From: Segatella salivae DSM 15606
Lineage (GTDB): Bacteria; Bacteroidota; Bacteroidia; Bacteroidales; Bacteroidaceae
Assembly: GCF_000185845.1 (NCBI RefSeq)
Contig: NZ_GL629647.1
Location: 498,846 to 525,018, forward strand
Direction: 5' to 3'
Length of the DNA: 26,173 bases
Of the stretch, positions 18,174-25,959 are shown piece by piece. Position numbers and translations under genes: made by a program. Positions within the stretch are counted from its first letter, which is position 1. Each line of letters starts with the position of its first letter. The notes under the pieces are model-generated. The model was given only the letters and a program-made list of their open reading frames with translations. It was not told the DNA's origin and ran no database searches.

Positions 18174-18682
18174 ATGATTATGGATAACCAAGCAAAACAA
18201 CAATGGCCTGGTCCCGCAGAATTAATCCCTGTTACAAGCGGAAAAGCGGAAGATGCCAACATACATAACCGCAATTTCCTTGATCATATCTTAGTGGAAA
18301 TGAGAGTGATTGACGCTATTGAACCAGATTTGACAACAGAAATCTTTGGCCAAAAGTTTAATTCTCCCACCACCATGGCCGCATTCCATTTGGCATTCCC
18401 CCAGCTTATGCTCTTCCAAAGATTAAAGATGCACTGGCAGGAAGCAACATAAAAATCTTTGCTGACTGTGGCATTGAGTCTGGATATGACGCATATAAAC
18501 TCTTAGCGCTTGGCGCAGATGCCGTCTCTGTAGGCCGAGCTATCCTTTCACCTCTATTAAAAGAAGGTAAGGATGGTGTCATCAAACAAATTAAAAAGAT
18601 GCATGCAGAATTGTCTGAGCTTATGATGTATACTGGCATTAAAGACACTCGAACTTTTGATGTGAATGTACTTCATTATTAA
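18174..18682 (+). pseudogene. FMN-dependent alpha-hydroxy-acid dehydrogenase, internal deletion and frameshift
   Basis: The 5' piece (ATG at 18174 or 18180) encodes the N-terminus of an alpha-hydroxy-acid oxidizing protein (QWPGPAELIPVTSGKAED, then ILVEMRVIDAIEPDLTT), through FNSP near 18368. From about 18371, in another frame, the sequence encodes the C-terminal part: HHGRIPFGIPPAYALPKIKD, FADCGIESGYDAY, ALGADAVSVGRAIL and a natural stop at 18680-18682. Around 66 and 103 codons remain. Family members are about 330 residues, so roughly the middle half is gone, including most of the TIM barrel and FMN site. The join lies near 18366-18376 and shifts the frame. The in-frame product of the 5' piece is only 92 residues and should be inactive. 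The clean ends and intact codons suggest a recent loss, or an assembly artefact. Confidence 0.88.
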
Positions 18683-19047
18683 GGATATAGCAATCTGATA
18701 ATCAACGCATTATAAAGACTTTTTTAAACAGGCCATTTCACGACATGATTTGCCTCATTTTGCATTGTTATTTGAGCCAAATCATGTCGTAAAATGACTG
18801 AATAAGAAATCCAAAAGGATATCTATCTCACTTTATTATGTCCCTCATACCTTTATCCTTATTCTAAATTCATTTTATAAATTCATCTTTATGATAAAGA
18901 ATACAGATTCATAACGTTTCATAAAATCTTTTTATCTCTTTCCAAAAATCCGTTTAATTTACAATAAAGAATAAAGGAAATAAATGGTTTGCACGCAAAA
19001 AACGTGAAATAATGCCACTCAAATCATTCAGTATGGATTAATTTTGT
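18683..19047. other. gap upstream of the lpx cluster
   Basis: No gene is supported here. The stretch holds the large palindrome at 18734-18796, a short dyad CTTTATGATAAAG (18890-18902) and otherwise AT-rich sequence up to the lpxD promoter. A CACG/CGTG pair near 18992-19005 is too short to call. Confidence 0.5.
18734..18796. repeat. 63-bp near-perfect palindrome
   Basis: Arms 18734-18757 and 18773-18796 pair over 22 of 24 positions around a 15-nt loop. The core is ACGACATGATTTG and its complement. No T run follows on either strand, so it does not look like an ordinary terminator. Size and shape suit a dispersed palindromic repeat or a stranded miniature element. Genome copy number is unknown. 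Confidence 0.6.
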
Positions 19048-19055
19048 TATATTTG
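19048..19055 (+). promoter_or_regulatory. -7 promoter element of the lpx cluster (TATATTTG)
   Basis: Exact TAnnTTTG followed by CAG, 29 nt before the ATG at 19085. Its position favours that ATG over the in-frame TTG at 19067, which would leave a leader of about 5 nt. Confidence 0.55.
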
Positions 19056-19084
19056 CAGAAATATAATTGAAGATACAATTTAAT

Positions 19085-20125
19085 ATGGAATTTTCAGCAA
19101 AGCAAATCGCTCAGTTTATCCAAGGACGTATTGAGGGAAATGAGAATGCAACAGTTAACACCTTTGCTAAAATTGAAGAAGGTGTTAAAGGGGCAATATC
19201 TTTCTTGGCTAACCCTAAATATATTCACTATCTTTACGACACTAAGTCGACTATTGTGCTTGTCGATAAACAGATAGAAATAGAGAAACCCGTGCATACC
19301 ACTATCATAAGAGTTGCAAATGCACGTGATTGTGTAGCAAAACTCCTACAAATGTATGAGGCTTCTATGCGTCAGAAGAAGACCGGAATTGATTCATTAG
19401 CCTTTGTTTCTCCAAGTGCAAAGATTGGTAAAGATGTATATATTGGTGCATTTGCCTACATAGGCGACAACGTTGTTATTGGCGATGGATGTCAGATTTA
19501 TCCTAATGTTGTCATGAATGAGAACATTAGTTTGGGAGAAGATTGTATCATTTATCCGAATGTAACCATTTATATGGGATGTAAAATCGGTAATCGTGTA
19601 ATTATACATGCAGGCAGTGTTATCGGTGCAGACGGCTTTGGCTTTGCTCCAAATGGACAAGATGGATATGACAAAATCCCTCAAATAGGCATTGTAGAAA
19701 TTGCTGATGATGTGGAAATTGGTGCAAATTCATGTGTCGATCGTTCAACTATGGGCAGTACAAAGATTAAAAAAGGAGTAAAACTTGATAATCTTGTGCA
19801 AATAGCTCATAATGTAGAAGTAGGTGAAAACACCGTTATGTCGGCTCAAGTTGGTATTGCAGGAAGTACGAAAATCGGTCAATGGTGTATGTTTGGCGGG
19901 CAAGTTGGTGTAGCAGGTCACATCGAAATTGGAGATAAAGTGTTCTTAGGTGCGCAGAGTGGTGTACCGGGAAGTCTTAAAAGTAACCAGATTTTAATAG
20001 GTACTCCCCCAATGGAAAAACTCCCTTACTTTAAGTCTCAGGCTATATTCCAGCGTTTACCAGAGATTTATAAGGAACTAAATGCATTGAAAAAAGAAAT
20101 AGAAGAACTAAAGAAACAAAGATAA
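19085..20125 (+). CDS. lpxD: UDP-3-O-(3-hydroxyacyl)glucosamine N-acyltransferase LpxD
   Basis: A 346-residue enzyme for the third step of lipid A synthesis: it adds the N-linked 3-hydroxyacyl chain from acyl-ACP to UDP-3-O-acylglucosamine. The N-terminal uridine-binding domain (about 1-100) includes FLANPKY. A left-handed beta helix of hexapeptide repeats (about 105-300) contains the catalytic His242 in VQIAHNV and the GADGFGFAPN loop. A C-terminal helix ends in charged residues. Length is normal. The in-frame TTG at 19067 would add six residues, but the family start is M-E-F-S/T-A and the promoter spacing fits 19085. It is first in a tight cluster, with lpxC/fabZ 7 nt downstream. Confidence 0.97.
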   Translation: MEFSAKQIAQFIQGRIEGNENATVNTFAKIEEGVKGAISFLANPKYIHYLYDTKSTIVLVDKQIEIEKPVHTTIIRVANARDCVAKLLQMYEASMRQKKTGIDSLAFVSPSAKIGKDVYIGAFAYIGDNVVIGDGCQIYPNVVMNENISLGEDCIIYPNVTIYMGCKIGNRVIIHAGSVIGADGFGFAPNGQDGYDKIPQIGIVEIADDVEIGANSCVDRSTMGSTKIKKGVKLDNLVQIAHNVEVGENTVMSAQVGIAGSTKIGQWCMFGGQVGVAGHIEIGDKVFLGAQSGVPGSLKSNQILIGTPPMEKLPYFKSQAIFQRLPEIYKELNALKKEIEELKKQR

Positions 20126-20132
20126 ACATTAT

Positions 20133-21524
20133 ATGGAAGCAAAAAAACAGACAACTCTTAAAGGTAGTTTTTCGCTTTTTGGAAAAGGATTACATACAGG
20201 ATTGAACCTCACTGTAACATTCAATCCCGCACCGGAGAATACGGGATATAAAATACAAAGAATAGACGTTGAAGGTCAACCAATCATCGATGCAGTAGCA
20301 GAGAACGTAGTAGATACACAACGTGGGACCGTGATTGCAAAAGGAGACGTGCGTGTTTCTACGATAGAACATGGTATGGCTGCACTCTATGCATCGGGAG
20401 TTGACAATTGTCTTATCCAGGTAAATGGCCCCGAATTTCCTATACTTGACGGCTCTGCTGCACTCTATATTGAGAAGTTTAAGGAGATTGGTATAGTCGA
20501 ACAGAATGCTACAAAGGACTATTACATCATTAGACATAAGATTGAAGTAAAAGATAAAGAGACTGGATCTGTCATCACTATTCTACCTGATGACCAATTC
20601 AGTATTACTGCAATGTGCTCTTTTAACTCTAAATTTATTAACAGCCAATTTGCTACTTTGGAAGACATGTCTACCTTTGACACACAGATTGCGCCTGCAA
20701 GAACCTTTGTGTTTGTAAGAGATATTGTGCCATTGTTAGAGGCCAACCTTATAAAAGGAGGTGATCTCGATAATGCAATTGTTATCTACGAGCGCGAGGT
20801 TAGTCAGGAAAAATTAGACCAGTTGGCTGATGTTTTGAAAGTTCCACGCATTGATGCTAAGAAGATTGGATATATTCAACATAAGCCTTTGATGTGGGAA
20901 AACGAATGTACTCGACATAAATTACTTGATATTATTGGTGACATGGCACTCATCGGTAAGCCTATCAAGGGTAGAATTATAGCCACTCGACCAGGCCATA
21001 CCATTAATAACAAGTTTGCAAGACTAATGAGAAAAGAGATTCGCAAACATGAAGTTCAAGCTCCAGTCTACGATCCAAATGAGGCTCCTATCATGGATAA
21101 TAAGCGTATTCGCGAACTTCTTCCTCATCGATATCCCATGCAATTGGTAGACAAAATCACCGCAATGGGTCCAACAAGTATTGTAGGTGTGAAGAATGTT
21201 ACAGCCAATGAACCTTTTTTCCAAGGGCATTTCCCGAACGAACCTGTTATGCCTGGAGTACTTCAAATAGAGGCAATGGCTCAGTGCGGTGGCCTGCTTG
21301 TGCTTGGACAACTTGAGGAACCAGAGAAGTATTCAACATATTTCCTGAAAATAGATGACGTGAAATTCCGTCAAAAGGTTGTTCCAGGAGATTCTCTTCT
21401 CTTTAAGGTTGAGCTTTTAGCTCCTGTGCGTCATGGCATAAGTTCCATGAAAGGATATATGTTTGTAGGTGATCAAGTAGTTTCAGAAGCTACATTTACC
21501 GCTCAGATTGTAAAGAACAAATAA
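20133..21524 (+). CDS. lpxC/fabZ: bifunctional UDP-3-O-acyl-GlcNAc deacetylase / 3-hydroxyacyl-ACP dehydratase
   Basis: A 463-residue fusion. LpxC (about 1-305) does the committed deacetylation of lipid A synthesis. Its zinc ligands are visible as His80 (TIEHG, with catalytic Glu79), and His262 and Asp266 in HKLLD; His289 in GHT is the acid/base residue. FabZ (about 320-463) dehydrates 3-hydroxyacyl-ACP in fatty-acid synthesis, with HRYPMQLVD, His366 in GHFP and Glu380, 14 residues later. Joining them couples the enzymes that compete for 3-hydroxyacyl-ACP. The fusion is usual in Bacteroidetes, and both active sites are complete. It lies 7 nt after lpxD and 17 nt before lpxA. Confidence 0.97.
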   Translation: MEAKKQTTLKGSFSLFGKGLHTGLNLTVTFNPAPENTGYKIQRIDVEGQPIIDAVAENVVDTQRGTVIAKGDVRVSTIEHGMAALYASGVDNCLIQVNGPEFPILDGSAALYIEKFKEIGIVEQNATKDYYIIRHKIEVKDKETGSVITILPDDQFSITAMCSFNSKFINSQFATLEDMSTFDTQIAPARTFVFVRDIVPLLEANLIKGGDLDNAIVIYEREVSQEKLDQLADVLKVPRIDAKKIGYIQHKPLMWENECTRHKLLDIIGDMALIGKPIKGRIIATRPGHTINNKFARLMRKEIRKHEVQAPVYDPNEAPIMDNKRIRELLPHRYPMQLVDKITAMGPTSIVGVKNVTANEPFFQGHFPNEPVMPGVLQIEAMAQCGGLLVLGQLEEPEKYSTYFLKIDDVKFRQKVVPGDSLLFKVELLAPVRHGISSMKGYMFVGDQVVSEATFTAQIVKNK

Positions 21525-21541
21525 CTTAGTATAAAACAAAT

Positions 21542-22312
21542 ATGAACCAGATTAGTCCGTTAGCCTATGTCCATCCCGAGGCAATCCTTGGGGATAATAA
21601 TATCATTGGCCCGTTTTGTTATATTGATCGAGACACAGTTATAGGTGATAACAATGTATTACAAAACAGTGTTACAATCAATGTTGGTGCACGAATTGGC
21701 AACGGAAATGAGATCTTTCCAGGTGCCAGTCTATCCACAAAGCCACAAGATCTGAAATTCAAAGGCGAGATAACAACCTGTCAAATTGGCGATGGAAATA
21801 GTATTCGAGAGAATGTAACAATATCACGCGGAACAGCATCCAAAGGGAAAACGATTGTTGGCAATAACAATTTGCTAATGGAAAACATGCATATTGCACA
21901 TGATTGTGTGGTTGGGAATAATTGCATTGTTGGCAATTCTACAAAATTCGCAGGTGAAGTTACCATTGATGATAATGCTATTATCAGTGCAACTGTTTTG
22001 ACACATCAATTTTGTAAAATAGGAAGTTATGTAATGATTCAAGGAGGTTGTCGTTTCAGTCAAGACATCCCACCTTATATTATAGCAGGTAAGGAGCCAA
22101 CAAAGTATTGTGGAATAAACCTTGTTGGACTACGTAGACGAGGTTTTAGCAATGAATTGATAGACTCTATTCATGAAGCTTATCGACTGCTTTATTCAAA
22201 AGGTGTACTTAAAGAAGGAATCGAAGAGATTAAAAAGAACCTTCAAATCACTCCTGAAATCCAATATATCATTGATTTCGTAGAATCGTCTAAACGAGGC
22301 ATTATTCGCTGA
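21542..22312 (+). CDS. lpxA: UDP-N-acetylglucosamine O-acyltransferase LpxA
   Basis: A 256-residue cytosolic trimeric acyltransferase for the first step of lipid A synthesis, adding a 3-hydroxyacyl chain to UDP-GlcNAc. Hexapeptide repeats (about 2-185) form the beta helix. His120 in MHIAHDCVVGN corresponds to the catalytic His125 of the E. coli enzyme. A C-terminal helical domain (about 195-256) is typical. Length matches the family. The stop TGA overlaps the ATG of miaA by one base (TGATG), so translation of the two is probably coupled. Confidence 0.97.
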   Translation: MNQISPLAYVHPEAILGDNNIIGPFCYIDRDTVIGDNNVLQNSVTINVGARIGNGNEIFPGASLSTKPQDLKFKGEITTCQIGDGNSIRENVTISRGTASKGKTIVGNNNLLMENMHIAHDCVVGNNCIVGNSTKFAGEVTIDDNAIISATVLTHQFCKIGSYVMIQGGCRFSQDIPPYIIAGKEPTKYCGINLVGLRRRGFSNELIDSIHEAYRLLYSKGVLKEGIEEIKKNLQITPEIQYIIDFVESSKRGIIR

Positions 22313-23211
22313 TGAAGACACTTGTTGTTGTTCTTGGCCCGACTGGGGTTGGCAAAACAGAACTTTGTATCAAGATTGCTCAACACCTGAATACACCTAT
22401 TATAAATGCAGACTCCCGACAGATTTATGCAGAAATTCCAATAGGTACAGCTGCGCCAAACCAAGAACAACAACATCAAATTCGACATTATTTCGTAGGG
22501 AATCATACAGTAACTGATTATTATAGCGCTGCTAAATATGAGTCAGATGCCTTGTTTCTGATAGAAAATCTTTTCAATAAAGGACATAACACCCTACTTT
22601 TGACAGGAGGAAGTATGATGTATATTGATGCCGTATGTAACGGAATAGATAACATACCAACTGTTGATCAAGAGACACGTGAACTATTAAAAGAGAAGTT
22701 AGCAAACGAAGGCTTGGATTCTCTTGTGGAAGAATTAAAACAATTAGATCCAGAACACTATCAAATTGTAGACAAAAAGAATCCTCGACGTGTAGTACAT
22801 GCTCTTGAAATTTGTTACATGACAGGGAAAACTTACACGTCTTTTCGTAAACAAACTATAAAGCAAAGACCTTTTAATATATTAAAGATTGGATTAAACA
22901 GAGATAGAGACGAACTCTACACAAGAATCAACTCACGTGTAATTGATATGTTTAATCATGGATTGATCGAAGAGTGTGAACGAGTATATGACTATCGAAA
23001 CCATAACGCATTAAATACTGTCGGTTATAAAGAAACATTTAATTTCCTTGATGGTTTACTAACAAAAGAGGAGACGATTAGACAAATCCAATCAAACACT
23101 CGCCAATATATGAGGAAACAACTCACTTGGTTTAAGCGTGATAAACAAATTAAATGGTTTCAACCTATGAACTTTGAAGAAATTATAAAATATATTGATG
23201 ATAATATATAA
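22312..23211 (+). CDS. miaA: tRNA dimethylallyltransferase MiaA
   Basis: A 299-residue enzyme that adds a dimethylallyl group to N6 of adenosine 37 in tRNAs reading UNN codons. It has the P-loop GPTGVGKT (9-16), the substrate motif DSRQIY (34-39), LLTGGSMMY, TVGYKE and the C-terminal QLTWFKRDK. Length is normal. It overlaps lpxA by one base and has no promoter of its own in view, so expression should follow lipid A genes. There is no obvious functional tie; this order is common in Bacteroidales. Confidence 0.97.
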   Translation: MKTLVVVLGPTGVGKTELCIKIAQHLNTPIINADSRQIYAEIPIGTAAPNQEQQHQIRHYFVGNHTVTDYYSAAKYESDALFLIENLFNKGHNTLLLTGGSMMYIDAVCNGIDNIPTVDQETRELLKEKLANEGLDSLVEELKQLDPEHYQIVDKKNPRRVVHALEICYMTGKTYTSFRKQTIKQRPFNILKIGLNRDRDELYTRINSRVIDMFNHGLIEECERVYDYRNHNALNTVGYKETFNFLDGLLTKEETIRQIQSNTRQYMRKQLTWFKRDKQIKWFQPMNFEEIIKYIDDNI

Positions 23212-23227
23212 ATGCCGATATATTTTG

Positions 23228-23235
23228 TACATTTG
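23228..23235 (+). promoter_or_regulatory. -7 promoter element before the PBP gene (TACATTTG)
   Basis: Exact TAnnTTTG just after the miaA stop, 30 nt before the ATG at 23266. It suggests the PBP gene can be transcribed separately from the lpx-miaA run. It overlaps the frame that opens at 23212, arguing that the ATG at 23212 is not used by this promoter. Confidence 0.5.
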
Positions 23236-23265
23236 TATTATTCAAGATACGCAAAAATTAAAAAT

Positions 23266-25818
23266 ATGAAGATAAAAAGAGTTTTTAAATGGTGCGTCAA
23301 CCTTTTACGTAACTTCTGGCCTTGGTATAAAAAGTTATACAAAGGACGTGCATGGTATACTAAGACTATGATTGGTTTTGTTTCATGTATAGTTGCATTC
23401 TTTATCTATCTTGGTATGGTAGATATGAACTTCCTATGGCTTTTTGGTAAATCTCCAGGCTATTTTTCTGGTATTTTAGATCCCCAGACGAGCGAAGCTT
23501 CAGAGATTTATAGCGCTGATGGAAAACTCATTGGAAAGTATTTTAATGAGAATAGAACACCAGTTAAATACGAAGAAGTTAATCCAATGTTCTTCCGAGC
23601 ATTGATAGATACGGAAGATGAGCGTTTCTACAAACATTTTGGAATAGATCCGATTGGTTTATTTGGCGCAATGAAAGATGCCATACTACGTCATGATGGA
23701 CGTGGGGCTTCAACTATTACTCAGCAATTAGCCAAGAATATGTTCCGCGTTCGGTCGCAATATTCCACGGGACTTTTAGGAAAGATTCCAGGCTTAAAGA
23801 TGTTAATTATCAAAAGCAAGGAATGGATTATCGCAACTAAACTCGAAACAGTTTATTCCAAAAAAGAAATTATAACGATGTATGCCAATACCGTTGATTT
23901 CGGCAATAATTCATATGGGATAAAAACGGCCGCAAAGACATATTTCAACACTTCACCAGCGAAACTTACCACAGAGCAAGCTGCTGTGCTTGTAGGTATG
24001 TTAAAGGCTACGTCTTACTACAACCCAAAAACTAACATAAAGAACTCTTTAGCACGCCGAAACACCGTATTAACTAATATGTATAATCATGGTGATTTAA
24101 GTCGTGTTGCATGTGATTCCTTAAAAGAAATCCCGATAAAGTTAGACTTTAAAGTAGAAGAAAACTATGATGGACAAGCTAAATACTTCCGTGAAGCAAT
24201 TGCAAACTATCTGAAAGATTGGTGTGAAGAGAATGGTTACGATCTTTATTCAAGTGGATTAAAGATCTACACTACTATTGATACACGAATGCAAAAGTAT
24301 GCTGAAGATGCTGCTAAGAAGCAAATGAAGCAAGTACAACAGAACTTTAATAACCATTGGGGTATTTATAGAAATCAAACGAGTAATTGGCTCCGTCAAG
24401 ACCCTTGGCAAGACGAAAATCATCAAGTTATTCCTAACTTTATTCAACAAATTGCAGAACGTCAGCCTTTCTATAAAGCTTTATTAGCACGCTTCCCCAA
24501 CAATCCTGACTCTGTTAATTATTATTATAAGGAATGGAAGCATCCAGTTAAAGTCTTTGATTATGATAAAGGAACCATCACAAAAGAGATGACATCTGAA
24601 GATTCCATCAAATATATGACGACATTCATGCATTGTGCTTTTGTAGCTATGGAGCCTCAAACTGGTGCAGTGAAAGCATGGGTCGGAGATATAGACTTTA
24701 ATTCTTGGAAATATGATAAGGTTACAGCAATGCGTCAGCCTGGTTCTACATTCAAATTGTTTGTTTATACTGAGGCTATGAACCAGGGATTGACTCCTTG
24801 TGACAAACGACGTGATGAATATATCTCAATGCAGGTATATGACAAAAAACAACATAAAGAAGTTACATGGACGCCAAGAAATGCCAATGGCTCATTTAGT
24901 GGAGATTCTATCCCTTTGAAAAGTGCCTTTGCAAAGAGTATCAACTCGGTTGCAGTTCGCCTTGGCCAGGAAATGGGAATTAAAAGAATTATAGAAACAG
25001 CCAAGAAGATGGGTATTACAAGTCCTTTGGATGATGAACCTTCTTTGGCTTTAGGTTCCAGCGATGTAACCTTATTACAGATGGTAAATGCCTATTGTGT
25101 AATTGCTGATAATGGCAAACATCATGATCCAGTCTTAGTAACTCGAATATTGGATAAAGATGGAAATGAAATCTATGTAGGCCCAACAAAGTCCGAACAA
25201 GTTATTCCTTATAAGAGCGCTTTCTTAATGCAACAGATGCTTCAAGGTGGACTTCGTGAACCAGGAGGAACCTCTCAATCTCTATTAGGATATGTAGGAA
25301 ATTATCGTGATACAGAGTTTGGTGGTAAAACAGGAACAACAAATAATCACTCAGATGCTTGGTTCATGGGAGTTAGTCCACGTTTGGTAGTTGGAGCTTG
25401 GGTAGGTGGAGAGTATAGAAGTATACATTTCAGAACTGGTGCATTAGGACAAGGAGCACGAACAGCCTTACCTATTTGTGGTTATTTCCTGCAATCCTTA
25501 TTCAAAGACCCTGAATTCAAACAATATCATGCTAAGTTTGATAAGCCACATGATGATGATATTACCAATGATATGTATCTTTGTGCAAGCTATAGTTCAC
25601 AAGCTAAACGCGACACTACACGCCGAGATAGCATCATTAGCGAAGAAGAGGTTTACTTAGATGAGGATGGTAACCCTATATCTAATCCTTCTGAAGAATC
25701 TGAAGAAAATTCAAAGAAGGCCTCAGATAATTTTAGAAACAATAAGAATACAGGTGAGTCTAAGAAAGAGAAAAAGAAGAAGGCCTCTGAACAACAAGTT
25801 AACTTAGACGACCTTTGA
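23266..25818 (+). CDS. mrcA: class A penicillin-binding protein 1A
   Basis: An 850-residue bifunctional peptidoglycan synthase anchored by one N-terminal helix (about 34-53). The GT51 glycosyltransferase domain (about 75-260) carries TEDERFYKHFGID (catalytic Glu117) and GASTITQQLAKN. The transpeptidase domain (about 450-745) carries SxxK as STFK (Ser494, Lys497), SxN as SIN (558-560) and KTG (688-690). The tail after about 790 is acidic, then lysine-rich and low in complexity. An ATG at 23212, directly on the miaA stop, is in frame, but its extra 18 residues look unlike a protein start. The ATG at 23266 begins MKIKRVFKW and fits the upstream -7 element. Both polymerase and crosslinking sites are intact. 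A strong terminator follows at 25875. Confidence 0.95.
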   Translation: MKIKRVFKWCVNLLRNFWPWYKKLYKGRAWYTKTMIGFVSCIVAFFIYLGMVDMNFLWLFGKSPGYFSGILDPQTSEASEIYSADGKLIGKYFNENRTPVKYEEVNPMFFRALIDTEDERFYKHFGIDPIGLFGAMKDAILRHDGRGASTITQQLAKNMFRVRSQYSTGLLGKIPGLKMLIIKSKEWIIATKLETVYSKKEIITMYANTVDFGNNSYGIKTAAKTYFNTSPAKLTTEQAAVLVGMLKATSYYNPKTNIKNSLARRNTVLTNMYNHGDLSRVACDSLKEIPIKLDFKVEENYDGQAKYFREAIANYLKDWCEENGYDLYSSGLKIYTTIDTRMQKYAEDAAKKQMKQVQQNFNNHWGIYRNQTSNWLRQDPWQDENHQVIPNFIQQIAERQPFYKALLARFPNNPDSVNYYYKEWKHPVKVFDYDKGTITKEMTSEDSIKYMTTFMHCAFVAMEPQTGAVKAWVGDIDFNSWKYDKVTAMRQPGSTFKLFVYTEAMNQGLTPCDKRRDEYISMQVYDKKQHKEVTWTPRNANGSFSGDSIPLKSAFAKSINSVAVRLGQEMGIKRIIETAKKMGITSPLDDEPSLALGSSDVTLLQMVNAYCVIADNGKHHDPVLVTRILDKDGNEIYVGPTKSEQVIPYKSAFLMQQMLQGGLREPGGTSQSLLGYVGNYRDTEFGGKTGTTNNHSDAWFMGVSPRLVVGAWVGGEYRSIHFRTGALGQGARTALPICGYFLQSLFKDPEFKQYHAKFDKPHDDDITNDMYLCASYSSQAKRDTTRRDSIISEEEVYLDEDGNPISNPSEESEENSKKASDNFRNNKNTGESKKEKKKKASEQQVNLDDL

Positions 25819-25874
25819 TAAGGTATAAACTCAAATATTGCTGTCCAATGAAAACTAAACAGCATGATTTTTCG

Positions 25875-25906
25875 TGCGGAATTGTCTCAAAATAGGCAAT
25901 TCCGCA
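25875..25906 (+). terminator. intrinsic terminator after the PBP gene
   Basis: TGCGGAATTG and CAATTCCGCA form a perfect 10-bp stem that extends inward by three pairs (one G-T wobble) to a 6-nt loop. It is followed by TTATTTTT on the plus strand. It begins 56 nt after the stop at 25818 and ends the lpxD-to-PBP block. Confidence 0.85.
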
Positions 25907-25959
25907 TTATTTTTGAAAACTAAGCCCCTAATCCTGTAAGGAACTCCCGTAAACTTCCA

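Noticed and set aside
18174..18452. 92-residue frame as an independent small gene
   Set aside because: It is the N-terminus of a dehydrogenase running out of frame at a deletion join; the matching C-terminus follows in another frame.
19067..19084. TTG start for lpxD
   Set aside because: Adds six residues not typical of LpxD and lies too close to the -7 element; ATG 19085 gives the family start.
23212..23265. ATG directly on the miaA stop as the PBP start
   Set aside because: Its 18-residue extension contains the promoter-like element and does not resemble a PBP N-terminus; not fully excluded.
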